From positions 372,001-436,000 of the forward strand of contig NZ_BMMF01000003.1 of the NCBI RefSeq assembly GCF_014645695.1: a DNA stretch of 64,000 nucleotides. Reading direction: 5' to 3'. The notes beneath the pieces were generated by a model, which was given only the letters and a program-made list of their open reading frames with translations, had not been told where the DNA came from and searched no databases. Positions 18,201 to 26,589 of this stretch are shown one piece after another. Made by a program: the position numbers and the translations under genes. The stretch comes from Salinarimonas ramus (lineage in GTDB: Bacteria > Pseudomonadota > Alphaproteobacteria > Rhizobiales > Beijerinckiaceae). Positions within the stretch are counted from its first letter, which is position 1. Each line of letters starts with the position of its first letter.

Positions 18201-20408
18201 ATGATGCGTCAGTACGAGCTGCTCGAGCGGGTCAAGCGCTACAACCCCGCCACCGACGAGGCCCTGCTCAACCGGGCCTACATCTACGCCATGCGCGCGC
18301 ACGGGACGCAGGTTCGCGCCTCGGGCGATCCCTTCTTCGCGCATCCGCTCGAGGTGGCCGCCATCCTCACCGACATGCGCCTCGACGACGCGACCATCGT
18401 CGCCGCAGTGCTGCACGACACGGTGGAGGACACGGAGGCGACCCTCGACGAGATCCACGAGACCTTCGGGCCCGAGATCGGCGCCCTCGTCGACGGGCTC
18501 ACCAAGCTCAAGCGCCTCGACCTCGTCTCCAAGCGTGCGGCGCAGGGCGAGAACTTCCGCAAGCTGCTGCTCGCCATCGCCCAGGACATCCGTGTGCTGC
18601 TCGTGAAGCTCGCGGACCGCCTGCACAACATGCGCACGCTCCACTTCATGCCCGCCGAGAAGCGCGCGCGCATCGCCGAGGAGACGCTCGACATCTACGC
18701 GCCGCTCGCCGGGCGCATGGGCATGCAGGAGATGCGCGAGGAGCTGGAGGATCTCGCCTTCAGCCACCTGCGCCCGGAGGCGTACGAGACCATCACCAAG
18801 CGGCTCGAGACGCTGTCGGCCAAGAACGAGCGCCTCGTCGAGGAGATCGCGCGCGATCTCGAGACGCGACTGTCGGGCAAGGGCTTGCGCGCGGGCGTGA
18901 AGGGGCGGCGCAAGCGCGCGTACTCCATCTGGAAGAAGATGGAGCGCAAGTCGGTCGCCTTCGAGCAGCTCTCCGACATCTTCGGCTTTCGCATCCTCGT
19001 CGACACCGTGGACGCCTGCTACGGCGCGCTCGGCCTCGTGCACTCCACCTGGCCGATGGTTCCCGGGCGCTTCAAGGACTACATCTCGACGCCCAAGCAG
19101 AACGACTACCGCTCGATCCACACCACCGTGGTCGGCCCCGGCCACCAGCGCGTGGAGCTGCAGATCCGCACCCGCGGCATGGACGAGGTGGCGGAATACG
19201 GCATCGCCGCGCACGCGCTCTACAAGGACCCCGCGCGCGAGAGCGCCAAGGAGGCCAAGCCGCTCAGCGAGAGCCGAGCCTATCAATGGCTGCGGCGCAC
19301 CATCGACCTGCTGGCGGAGGGCGACAACCCGGAGGACTTCCTCGAGCACACGCGGCTCGAGCTCTTCCACGATCAGGTCTTCTGCTTCACGCCCAAGGGC
19401 CGCCTCATCGCCCTGCCGCGCGGGGCGACGCCCATCGACTTCGCATACGCCGTCCACACCGACGTCGGCAACACGGCGGTGGGCGCCAAGATCAACGGGC
19501 GCATGGCCCCGCTCCTGACCGAGCTCGCCAACGGCGACGAGGTGGAGATCGTGCGCGCGGGCGGCAACCAGGTCCCGCCGGCGGCGTGGGAGAGCCTCGT
19601 CGTCACCGGCAAGGCGCGCGCCGCCATCCGGCGCACCACGCGCGCCGCGGTGCGCAAGCAATATGCCGGGCTCGGCCTGCAGATCCTGGAGCGCGCCTTC
19701 GAGCGGGCCGGCAAGGCCTTCTCCGAGGAGAAGCTGAAGGCTGCCCTGCCGCGCCTCGCGCGCACCTCGGTGGACGACGTCCTCGCCGCCGTGGGCCGGG
19801 GCGAGATGTTCTCGGGCGACGTGGTGCGCGCCGTCTACGCCGACTTCAAGGACGTCGGGCGCCTGGTCTCGGGGGCGGCGACGCAGGGCGCCGGCTGGGT
19901 CGCGCTCGGCGCAGACCCGTTGAAGATGAAGCTGCCGGACGGCTCGGACGACAAGAACGCCATCCCCATCCGCGGGCTCGACGCCGATCTGCCGGTGCGC
20001 TTCGCGCCCGAGTGCGGCGCCGTTCCGGGAGACCGGATCGTGGGCATCATCATCCCCGGCGAGGGCGTGACAATCTACCCGATCCAGAGCCCGACGCTCG
20101 CGGCCTTCGAGAACCTGCCCGAGGCCTGGGTCGACGTGCGCTGGGACGTCGAGGCGATCACGACGAAGCGCTTCCCCGCCCGCGTGAAGCTCGAGACCAT
20201 CAACGAGCCGGGATCCCTCGCCCAGATCGCGCAGGTGGTGGCCGATCACGACGGCAACATCGACAACATCTCGATGCATCGCCGCACGGCGGACTTCACC
20301 GACGTGATCATCGACGTCTCGGTCTGGGACCTGAAGCACCTCAACGGCATCATCGCCGAATTGAAGGCCAAGCGCGTCATCTCGAAGGTCGAGCGCCTCG
20401 TCGGCTGA
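18201..20408 (+). CDS. rsh: bifunctional (p)ppGpp synthetase/hydrolase (RelA/SpoT family)
   Basis: Makes and degrades the alarmone (p)ppGpp. The start at 18201 (MMRQYELLERV) matches the conserved family N-terminus and follows CGGAGG, giving 735 residues; the frame also opens upstream. The HD hydrolase domain shows HPLEVAAIL and HDTVEDT near 45-75. The synthetase domain has RKRAYSIWKKM, NDYRSIHT and ELQIRT. A TGS domain (FTPKGRLIALPRGATPIDFAYAVH) follows, and a C-terminal ACT domain. Both active sites look intact, so it should be the single Rsh of an alphaproteobacterium. It normally follows rpoZ. Confidence 0.95.
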   Translation: MMRQYELLERVKRYNPATDEALLNRAYIYAMRAHGTQVRASGDPFFAHPLEVAAILTDMRLDDATIVAAVLHDTVEDTEATLDEIHETFGPEIGALVDGLTKLKRLDLVSKRAAQGENFRKLLLAIAQDIRVLLVKLADRLHNMRTLHFMPAEKRARIAEETLDIYAPLAGRMGMQEMREELEDLAFSHLRPEAYETITKRLETLSAKNERLVEEIARDLETRLSGKGLRAGVKGRRKRAYSIWKKMERKSVAFEQLSDIFGFRILVDTVDACYGALGLVHSTWPMVPGRFKDYISTPKQNDYRSIHTTVVGPGHQRVELQIRTRGMDEVAEYGIAAHALYKDPARESAKEAKPLSESRAYQWLRRTIDLLAEGDNPEDFLEHTRLELFHDQVFCFTPKGRLIALPRGATPIDFAYAVHTDVGNTAVGAKINGRMAPLLTELANGDEVEIVRAGGNQVPPAAWESLVVTGKARAAIRRTTRAAVRKQYAGLGLQILERAFERAGKAFSEEKLKAALPRLARTSVDDVLAAVGRGEMFSGDVVRAVYADFKDVGRLVSGAATQGAGWVALGADPLKMKLPDGSDDKNAIPIRGLDADLPVRFAPECGAVPGDRIVGIIIPGEGVTIYPIQSPTLAAFENLPEAWVDVRWDVEAITTKRFPARVKLETINEPGSLAQIAQVVADHDGNIDNISMHRRTADFTDVIIDVSVWDLKHLNGIIAELKAKRVISKVERLVG

Positions 20409-20437
20409 GGCGAGTAGGGTGAGGCATGGACGCGAAA

Positions 20438-20468
20438 CGCCCCGAGCCGACGGGATCGGCCTGGGGCG
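20438..20468 (+). terminator. hairpin terminator after rsh
   Basis: CGCCCCGAGCCGA pairs with TCGGCCTGGGGCG with one mismatch and one wobble (13-base arms, 5-base loop), 30 bp after the rsh stop. It lies between convergent genes and lacks a U run. Confidence 0.55.
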
Positions 20469-20513
20469 CGCGTCGCTCGGCGGGCCGAGGGCCCGCCTCG
20501 GTGCACGACGGGA

Positions 20514-21158
20514 TCAGCGCACGATGTAGACGATGCGCCGCGTCGCCGGGTCGACGAGGACCGGCTGGCCGTTCACGTAGGCGTACTCGTACTCGTAATC
20601 CGGGATCGGCCGCAGGCCCACCGCCGGCGGTAGGCCGGCGCCGGCGACGACCTCGCCCTCCAGATAGACCGGCTCGACGCGGTTCTCGTAGACGTAGGTG
20701 CGCACCGGCGGCGGCGGCGCGGTGAAGCCGTCGACGGCCCCGCCGATCGCCCCGGTGACGGCGCCCACCGTCCCGCCGATGATCGAGCCGACGATCTCGC
20801 CGGCCACCGCACCCGTGGCGGTCACGGGATCCCACTGCGCCTCCGGCACGATCTCGCGGCGCTGCGTGACGATCACGGGCGCGCTCTCCACCTGCGCGGT
20901 GAGGTAGTCGCCGTAGGCCCAGGCCTCGGTGCCCTGGTACTGCACGCGGCACCAGGCGGAGGACGGCAGGCAGCCGACGACGGTGACCGTGTCGTTGCCG
21001 ACGATCGTGTCGACGATCTCGTAGTTCGGGCCCGGCCCGGCACGCATGTTGAGATCGGTGGTCGCGGTGGCGGCGACCTGCGCGGCGGCGGGGTTCGCGA
21101 ACGTGCCGGCGAACCCGAGCGCGGCGGCGCCGGCGAGAAGCATGAGATGACGGGGCAT
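20514..21158 (-). CDS. secreted SH3-domain protein with DUF1236
   Basis: 214 residues from the ATG at 21156-21158. A signal peptide (hydrophobic 5-20, AAAQ cleavage near 26) precedes a bacterial SH3 domain (TTDLNMRAGPGPNYEIV...WCRVQYQGTEAWAYGDYL). A glycine-rich hydrophobic stretch (about 120-150) could insert in a membrane. The C-terminus YEYAYVNGQPVLVDPATRRIVYIV is the DUF1236 module common in Hyphomicrobiales. Likely periplasmic or outer-membrane associated; exact role unknown. It converges with rsh. Confidence 0.88.
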   Translation of the reverse strand: MPRHLMLLAGAAALGFAGTFANPAAAQVAATATTDLNMRAGPGPNYEIVDTIVGNDTVTVVGCLPSSAWCRVQYQGTEAWAYGDYLTAQVESAPVIVTQRREIVPEAQWDPVTATGAVAGEIVGSIIGGTVGAVTGAIGGAVDGFTAPPPPVRTYVYENRVEPVYLEGEVVAGAGLPPAVGLRPIPDYEYEYAYVNGQPVLVDPATRRIVYIVR

Positions 21159-21332
21159 GAGCGTTCTCCTTCCCGTTTGGTTTGACGGGCGAGCGAACGC
21201 GGTCGGGGGTGCGGTGTTCCGGGGTGCGCCGCGTTCGTCCGCACCTGCCCCACGATCGCCCGAGGAGAGCATTTGCGGGAGCATGCACGGCGTGGTACCC
21301 ATCCGCATTGCTCTTGCAAGCTGTTGATCTTT

Positions 21333-21827
21333 ATGCCAACACTCCTCGCACACGTCCGAACGGGACGCCTCTTGCGGGTCGATGCAGACCTCGGACCGCG
21401 GGAGCAGGCTTTTCGTCGGCTGTTCGTCACCCCTGCGGTAGCGCGATGGCTTTCGAGAGACCTGGCGACACGCCCGTCGTCGCTGATCGGCAACGCCCTT
21501 TCCCCGGTGGAGCAGGTCGATGCGCTCATCGAGCGGTTCGTGGCAGGCAGACCCTTGGAGCATGGTCGTCAGTTCAAGTGCCTGCGCCCCGCGCAGAAGG
21601 CCGTCTGGGAGCTGAAGACCGATGACGTGCGCCTGTTCGGCTTCTTTCCGGAGAGGGACTGCTTCGTGGTCCTGTTCGCCAACTTCGCGGACACGGTCAA
21701 GGATCACGACCTGTATCGCGGCTATGTCGACGAGGTCGTCCGTCGGCGCGCCGAGCTCGACATCGACGGCGGCCATATGAAGGGGAGCGATGCGCATGAC
21801 GTCGTTTCGACTCGACTTGCACCCTAG
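21333..21827 (+). CDS. HigB/RelE-like toxin candidate
   Basis: 164 residues from the ATG at 21333. The second half (AVWELKTDDVRLFGFFPERDCFVVLFANFADTVK...) has the strand order and aromatic/basic pattern of HigB/Gp49-type mRNA interferases. It is longer than most (about 100-120 residues) because of an N-terminal extension. The downstream gene encodes an HTH protein and starts 38 bases before this stop, the usual toxin-first HigBA order. Target and activity are inferred from family resemblance only. Confidence 0.7.
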   Translation: MPTLLAHVRTGRLLRVDADLGPREQAFRRLFVTPAVARWLSRDLATRPSSLIGNALSPVEQVDALIERFVAGRPLEHGRQFKCLRPAQKAVWELKTDDVRLFGFFPERDCFVVLFANFADTVKDHDLYRGYVDEVVRRRAELDIDGGHMKGSDAHDVVSTRLAP

Positions 21828-22203
21828 GAAGCGGGCCGGCAGCCGATTTCTCGCCCGTGTGATCGAGGAGCTCCAGGGCGCGCTCGCGGCCGAGAAGAAG
21901 ACCCGGGGGCTCACGCAGCAGCAGGTGGCGGACCTGCTGGAGGTGAACCGCTCCGTCGTCAACCGCCGCGTCCTCGGGCGCGACAACCTCACCGTCCGGT
22001 CGCTCGCCGAGACGGCATGGGCGCTCGGCTACGAGCCGCATCTCGAGCTGCGCCCCGTCGGCGCGGCGGCGGGTGCCAATGCGCGTGCGCGGCCGCCGAG
22101 GACCTCGTCGCCCCCGGCACGAACCCTCGAGTCGCGTGTCTCGACGCCGAGCGGCACGACGTCCGCCGATCGCGTCATCGCGACGGCATGGGCGGAGGGG
22201 TGA
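21790..22203 (+). CDS. HTH antitoxin candidate
   Basis: 137 residues. The ATG at 21790 follows AGGGGAG; a second in-frame ATG lies at 21796. An XRE-type helix-turn-helix spans about residues 38-75 (GLTQQQVADLLEVNRSVVNRRVLGRDNLTVRSLAETAWALGYE, quoted in parts: LTQQQVAD, NRSVVNRR, LAETAWALG). The C-terminal 45 residues are Pro/Ser/Thr-rich and probably unstructured. It overlaps the toxin-like gene and is expected to neutralise it and repress the shared promoter in 21159-21332. Confidence 0.75.
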   Translation: MRMTSFRLDLHPRKRAGSRFLARVIEELQGALAAEKKTRGLTQQQVADLLEVNRSVVNRRVLGRDNLTVRSLAETAWALGYEPHLELRPVGAAAGANARARPPRTSSPPARTLESRVSTPSGTTSADRVIATAWAEG

Positions 22204-22210
22204 GGTGAGG

Positions 22211-22645
22211 ATGGCGGGAACGGCGCTGTTCTGCGACGACATACGTCTCGAAGCCTCGGGGCAGACGTCGCTCATCGGATGCTATGCAGGCCAGCTGATC
22301 GTGCATCACGCTTGGCCCGTCACCCTGCCGAAGCTCGCGGTCATGGCCTTGGTCGATGCGCCACGCGCTGCACCGCCGCGCGAGATCGTGTTGCGCATCG
22401 TGCTCGACCCAGGCGACACGCTGCTGTTCGAGACACGAGTCGAAGCCACGCGGGACGAGCCGAGCGACACCGCGGAGCTGGAGGAATCTCCCGACGCGAT
22501 CGTGCGTATCGGATTGAACGTCGTTCTCGGCCCGCTCGCGATCGAGCAGGAGAGCCGGCTGCGCGTCCGAGCCGTCGTCGACGGCGCCGAGATCAAGCTC
22601 GGCTCCCTCAAGATCGTCTCGGCGCCCCCGGACGAGCCGGGCTGA
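22211..22645 (+). CDS. DUF6941-like protein linked to the toxin/antitoxin pair
   Basis: 144 residues from the ATG at 22211, seven bases after the antitoxin stop and behind GAGGTGAGG. The N-terminus FCDDIRLEASGQTSLIGCY, then LPKLAVMALV, resembles the DUF6941 pattern (CDDxR...LxGxY...LPKL). The rest is beta-rich (EIVLRIVLDPGDTLLFE, LRVRAVVDGAEIKLGSLKI), suggesting a sandwich fold. No signal peptide. Function unknown. Close spacing suggests one transcript with the two upstream genes. Confidence 0.7.
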   Translation: MAGTALFCDDIRLEASGQTSLIGCYAGQLIVHHAWPVTLPKLAVMALVDAPRAAPPREIVLRIVLDPGDTLLFETRVEATRDEPSDTAELEESPDAIVRIGLNVVLGPLAIEQESRLRVRAVVDGAEIKLGSLKIVSAPPDEPG

Positions 22646-22814
22646 CGCCGCTCACCGCCTGGAGAAGCGTCTTCTACTCGCATGTCGCGTGCGGGGGAGC
22701 GGCCTCCTCGTCGCCGCCCGCTGGCTCGCGGGCTGAGAGCCGGCGGCGGCGTCTCGACATCGGGCGGGCGTCGCCTATCCTGCGGGCAATCATGCCCTCG
22801 AGGAGCCCCGCCCC

Positions 22815-24113
22815 ATGAACCTCCACGCCCTCGCCGCCGCCCGTGCGGCCGACGATCGTCCCGTTCGCGTCGCCTTGATCGGGGCGGGGAAGTTCGGGGC
22901 GATGTTCCTCGCGCAGGTGCCGCACGTTCCCGGGCTCGAGGCGGCGGCGATCGCCGATCTCGATCCGGATCGGGCGCGGGCCACCTGCCGGGCGGTGGGG
23001 TGGGACGAGGGGCGCATCGCGCGCACGCGATTCCACGCGGACGGCGCGGCGGCGATCGCCGAGGACGTCGAGGTCGTGATCGAGGCGACCGGCGCACCGG
23101 AGGCGGGCGTCGTGCACGCGCTCGCCGCGATCGAGGCCGGGCGCCACGTCGTCATGGTCAACGTCGAGGCGGACGTGCTGGTGGGCGCCGCCCTCGCGGA
23201 GCGGGCGCGGGCGGCGGGCGTCGTCTATTCCATGGCCTACGGCGACCAGCCGGCGCTCGTGTGCGAGATGGTGGACTGGGCGCGCGCCGCCGGCTTCACG
23301 GTGGCGGCCGCGGGCAAGGGCACGAAGTACCTGCCGGACTACCACGCGGTGACGCCCGACGGCGTCTGGGCCCATTACGGCATCACGCCCGAGGCCGCCG
23401 CGGCGGCGGGCATGAACCCCAAGATGTTCAACTCCTTCCTCGACGGCACGAAATCCGCCATCGAGGCCGCGGCCATCGCCAACGCCACCGGCCTCGCCGT
23501 GCCCGAGGGCGGGCTCGCCTTCCCGCCCTGCGGCGTGGACGATCTCGCGCACGTTCTCCGCCCCCGGGAGGTCGGCGGGCAGCTCGAGCGCGACGGCATG
23601 GTCGAGGTGGTCTCCTCGCTCGAGCGCGACGGGCGCCCGGTCTTCCGTGACCTGCGCTGGGGCGTCTACGTGGTGCTGAAGGCGCCCACTCCCTACGCCG
23701 CCGCCTGCTTTTCGCAATACGGCCTGCCGACGGACCCGTCCGGCACCTATGCGGCGATGTACAAGCCCTTCCACCTCATCGGGCTCGAGTTGTCGATCTC
23801 CGCCCTCTCGGCCGCGCTGCGGCGGGAGCCCACCGGCACGACCCGAGCCTTCGCGGCGGACGTGGTGGCGGTGGCCAAGCGCGACCTGGCGGCGGGCGAG
23901 ATCCTCGACGGCGAGGGCGGCACCACGGTGTGGGGGCGCGTGACCACGGCGGCGGCGAGCCGCGCCGCGGGGGCGGTGCCCATCGGGCTCGCGCACGGCG
24001 TGCGGCTCGTGCGACCCGTCGCGGCGGGGAGCGTGGTCACGCAGGCCGACGTCGCCCCGCGCTCGGAGCGGAGCCTCGCCAAGCGCCTGCGCGAGACGCT
24101 CGTGCCGGCCTGA
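22815..24113 (+). CDS. COG4091 NAD(P)-dependent oxidoreductase with SAF domain
   Basis: 432 residues. The N-terminal Rossmann fold has GAGKFGAMFLAQ near 23-34, followed by a homoserine-dehydrogenase-like middle (VVIEATGAPEAG, AAGKGTKYLPDYH, GMNPKMFNSFLDGTKSAIE). A SAF-type C-terminus lies near 350-420 (AKRDLAAGEILDG...VPIGLAHGVRLVRPVAAG). This architecture is the COG4091 family, often misnamed flagellar or homoserine dehydrogenase; members lie in sugar-acid catabolic loci. Substrate not predictable. The Ldh-type dehydrogenase and TRAP genes 1-5 kb downstream could be in the same pathway. Confidence 0.85.
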   Translation: MNLHALAAARAADDRPVRVALIGAGKFGAMFLAQVPHVPGLEAAAIADLDPDRARATCRAVGWDEGRIARTRFHADGAAAIAEDVEVVIEATGAPEAGVVHALAAIEAGRHVVMVNVEADVLVGAALAERARAAGVVYSMAYGDQPALVCEMVDWARAAGFTVAAAGKGTKYLPDYHAVTPDGVWAHYGITPEAAAAAGMNPKMFNSFLDGTKSAIEAAAIANATGLAVPEGGLAFPPCGVDDLAHVLRPREVGGQLERDGMVEVVSSLERDGRPVFRDLRWGVYVVLKAPTPYAAACFSQYGLPTDPSGTYAAMYKPFHLIGLELSISALSAALRREPTGTTRAFAADVVAVAKRDLAAGEILDGEGGTTVWGRVTTAAASRAAGAVPIGLAHGVRLVRPVAAGSVVTQADVAPRSERSLAKRLRETLVPA

Positions 24114-24143
24114 CGGCCCGCGGCGAGCGCCGCGCTCGCTCGA

Positions 24144-24527
24144 TCAGTCCTCGATACGCCGCCGGCAGCCCCAGCTGTCGAGGATCGCCGTCGTCTCGGC
24201 GGCCACGAAGTGGCGCGCGCTGTCGCGATCGTAGCCCTCCGCGAGCAACGCGTCGTAATCCGTCAGCACGTGGCGCACGTACGAGACCATGGAGAGCCAC
24301 GCCGCGTTCTCCGGCGTCGCTGTTGAGAGGCCGCGGCTGTCGAGGGCGTGGTCGAGAATCGCGTCGCGCTCGAACTCCGGGATCGTCGGAGCAAGCCGGT
24401 CGAGAGCGTCGGCGATGCGCGAACGCTTGCCGCTCACGACGCCCACCGGCGAGAGCGCGGCGCGGACGGCGCTCGAGGGGATGAAGGTCGTCGAGGGGAT
24501 GAAGGACCTCGAGGAATCGAAGGACAT
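24144..24527 (-). CDS. DUF2293-like protein
   Basis: 127 residues. The ATG at 24527 has an ideal AGGAGG site; the frame also opens 30 bases upstream. The C-terminal 50 residues (SYVRHVLTDYDALLAEG, then YDRDSARHFV, ending SWGCRRR) match the DUF2293 pattern of a YDxLL-x3-GxxRxxAR core and a terminal SW. The N-terminal 35 residues are Ser/Val-rich with two near-identical short segments (a 15-bp direct repeat at DNA level near 24473-24505). Function unknown. Confidence 0.75.
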   Translation of the reverse strand: MSFDSSRSFIPSTTFIPSSAVRAALSPVGVVSGKRSRIADALDRLAPTIPEFERDAILDHALDSRGLSTATPENAAWLSMVSYVRHVLTDYDALLAEGYDRDSARHFVAAETTAILDSWGCRRRIED

Positions 24528-24671
24528 GGGCTCGCCTCCTGCTCGTTTCGCAGGCATCGGACCCGTTCAGGAAACGTAAGGCAACGGGCAAGCCCGCACG
24601 CGGCGGGACTCGCGAATGCCCGGGAACTCCGATCCGGTTTCAACAAAGGATAGAACGAGGAGCCCATATCC

Positions 24672-25205
24672 ATGACGACCCTGACCGACCTGGTGTCCCG
24701 CTCCGCCGTGCGCCGGCCCGAACCCGTCCCGCCCGGCCCCGGGCAGGAAAGCGTGTGGGACTATCCTCGCCCGGCCGTGTGCGAGCCGACGAGCGCGACG
24801 CTCGAAGTCGTCCTCGGCGGGCGCACCATCGCGCGCACGACGCGGGGCTTCCGCGTGCTGGAGACGTCCCACCCGCCATCCTACTACTTCCCGCCCGAGG
24901 ATGTCGACGCGCGCGCGCTCGTCCCGGTGCAGGGCGGCTCCATGTGCGAGTGGAAGGGCCAGGCGGCCTATTTCGACGTGGTCTCCGGCACGGTGCGCGC
25001 GGCGCGCGGCGCCTGGGCCTATCCGCGCCCGACGCCGGCCTTCCGCCCCATGGCGGGCTACGTCACCTTCTATCCCGGCCAGATGGAGGCCTGCTTCGTC
25101 GACGGCGAGCGCGTCGTCGCGCAGGAGGGCGGGTTCTACGGCGGCTGGATCACCTCGAAGGTCGTGGGTCCCTTCAAGGGCGGGCCGGGCACCCGCTTCT
25201 GGTGA
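24672..25205 (+). CDS. DUF427 domain protein
   Basis: 177 residues. Contains the DUF427 beta-barrel pattern: VVLGGRTIARTTRGFRVLETSHPPSYYFPPEDV near 45-77 (recognised from LETSHPPSYYFP), SMCEWKGQAAYFDV, and AWAYPRPTPAF. No catalytic assignment exists for the family. A C-terminal extension includes a second aromatic segment (FYPGQMEACFVDGE). It is divergent from the DUF2293 gene across 144 bp. Confidence 0.9.
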   Translation: MTTLTDLVSRSAVRRPEPVPPGPGQESVWDYPRPAVCEPTSATLEVVLGGRTIARTTRGFRVLETSHPPSYYFPPEDVDARALVPVQGGSMCEWKGQAAYFDVVSGTVRAARGAWAYPRPTPAFRPMAGYVTFYPGQMEACFVDGERVVAQEGGFYGGWITSKVVGPFKGGPGTRFW

Positions 25206-25386
25206 GCCATCCCCGCGCGCGACGGCCCTCGCATCGCATCGGGTCGTCCGCGCAACCCGGGAGAGCGGCTGGCGGCGATGCCGATCCCGGCTGACCGTCT
25301 TCCACCTTGACAGGGTCGCATGCGGCGGCGAGCCTCGTTCCTCAGACGCCGAAAAGGCGCGCATTCCTGGGGACGGGAGACGTCGG

Positions 25387-26541
25387 ATGAGCGCGAGCGC
25401 GGGCACCACCGCGGCCGGTCCGGTCTTGCACGGTGCAGCCTCGCGGGAGGCGGACCGCGCGGGAGCGCGCGAGGCGATCCTCGTCCCGGCCCCGCGCCTG
25501 CATCGACAGCTCGAAGCGCTCTTCACAGCCTGGTGCGGCCCCGCTCACGCGACCGCCTCCGCCGACGCGCTCGTCGAGGCCGATCTCATGGGGATCGACA
25601 GCCACGGCATCACCCTCGTGACGCTCTACGAGGAGCTCGTCGCCAAGAGTATGATCGCGCGCGACGCCGACATCCGCGTGGTGCAGGATCTCGGCGCCAT
25701 CGCCGTCCTCGACGCGGGCGGCGGCTTCGGCCACGCGCCGGCGACGCGGGCCATGGATCTCGCGTGCGAGAGGGCGGCGGCGTTCGGCGTCGGCGCCGTG
25801 GCCGTGCGCGGCTCCAACCATTTCGGCGCGGCCGGCGTGTACGCGCTGCGCGCCGCGCGGGCGGGGATGATCGGCCTCGTCACGAGCGCGGTGCATGCGG
25901 CCTCCATCGTCCCGGTCTTCGGCCGCGCGCCGCGGCTCGGCACCAACCCGATCGCGTTCGCGGCACCGGGAGCCGATGGCGCGCCCTTCCTCCTCGACAT
26001 CGCGACGAGCACGATCGCCATCGGCAAGCTCAAGCTCGCCGCCCGCGAGGGACGCCGCCTCCCCGACGGCTGGGCGCTCGACGCCGACGGCCGCCCGCAG
26101 CACGACCCGGAGGCGGCGCTGCGCGATCGGCTGATGACGCCGCTCGGCGGCAGCCGGGAGATGGGCGGGCACAAGGGCTACGGCCTCGCCGCCATGGTCG
26201 AGGTGCTCTCGACGCTGCTCGCGGGTGCCTCCTACGCACCCCTGCGTGATCGGGGCGCCCCGCGCTACGACGTCGGCCATCTCTGCCTCGCGCTGAGCCC
26301 CGAGGCGTTCCGCGGGCCGAACGCCTTCGGCCCCGATCTCGACGCCTTCCTCGCCTGCCTGCGCGAGACGCCGCCCGCGGCCGATGCCGCGCGCGTCCTC
26401 GCGCCGGGCGATCCCGAGCACGCCATGCGCGCGCGCCGGGAGCGCGAGGGCATACCGATTCCCCGCTCCCTCGTCGCCGCCGTGAAGGCGGTGGCGGAGG
26501 CGCGGGGTGCGGGCTTCCATCTGGAGGACCCGGACACCTAG
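25387..26541 (+). CDS. Ldh/malate dehydrogenase-family (COG2055) oxidoreductase
   Basis: NAD(P)-dependent 2-hydroxyacid or imine dehydrogenase of the Ldh_2 family. The start is the ATG at 25387 (384 residues). The frame opens much earlier but overlaps DUF427. Family motifs: DLMGIDSHGI with the catalytic His near 76, GGGFGHAPATRAMDLA, RGSNHFGAAGVYA, GTNPIAFAAP, DIATSTIA, GGHKGYGLA. The first 35 residues are an unusual extension. It is followed by a TAXI-TRAP transporter after 48 bp, so it probably oxidises the imported hydroxyacid or reduces its keto/imine form. Confidence 0.88.
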   Translation: MSASAGTTAAGPVLHGAASREADRAGAREAILVPAPRLHRQLEALFTAWCGPAHATASADALVEADLMGIDSHGITLVTLYEELVAKSMIARDADIRVVQDLGAIAVLDAGGGFGHAPATRAMDLACERAAAFGVGAVAVRGSNHFGAAGVYALRAARAGMIGLVTSAVHAASIVPVFGRAPRLGTNPIAFAAPGADGAPFLLDIATSTIAIGKLKLAAREGRRLPDGWALDADGRPQHDPEAALRDRLMTPLGGSREMGGHKGYGLAAMVEVLSTLLAGASYAPLRDRGAPRYDVGHLCLALSPEAFRGPNAFGPDLDAFLACLRETPPAADAARVLAPGDPEHAMRARREREGIPIPRSLVAAVKAVAEARGAGFHLEDPDT

Positions 26542-26589
26542 GCCGCCCGCGAGAAGAGGCGGCCGCGACCGAACGGGAGGAGACACGAC

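Noticed and set aside
20514-21992. 492-residue version of the SH3/DUF1236 protein
   Set aside because: The upstream part opposes the toxin/antitoxin genes. The signal peptide at 21158 marks the true start.
25307-25312. Perfect TTGACA before the Ldh-type gene
   Set aside because: No acceptable -10 at 16-18 bp; kept as unproven.
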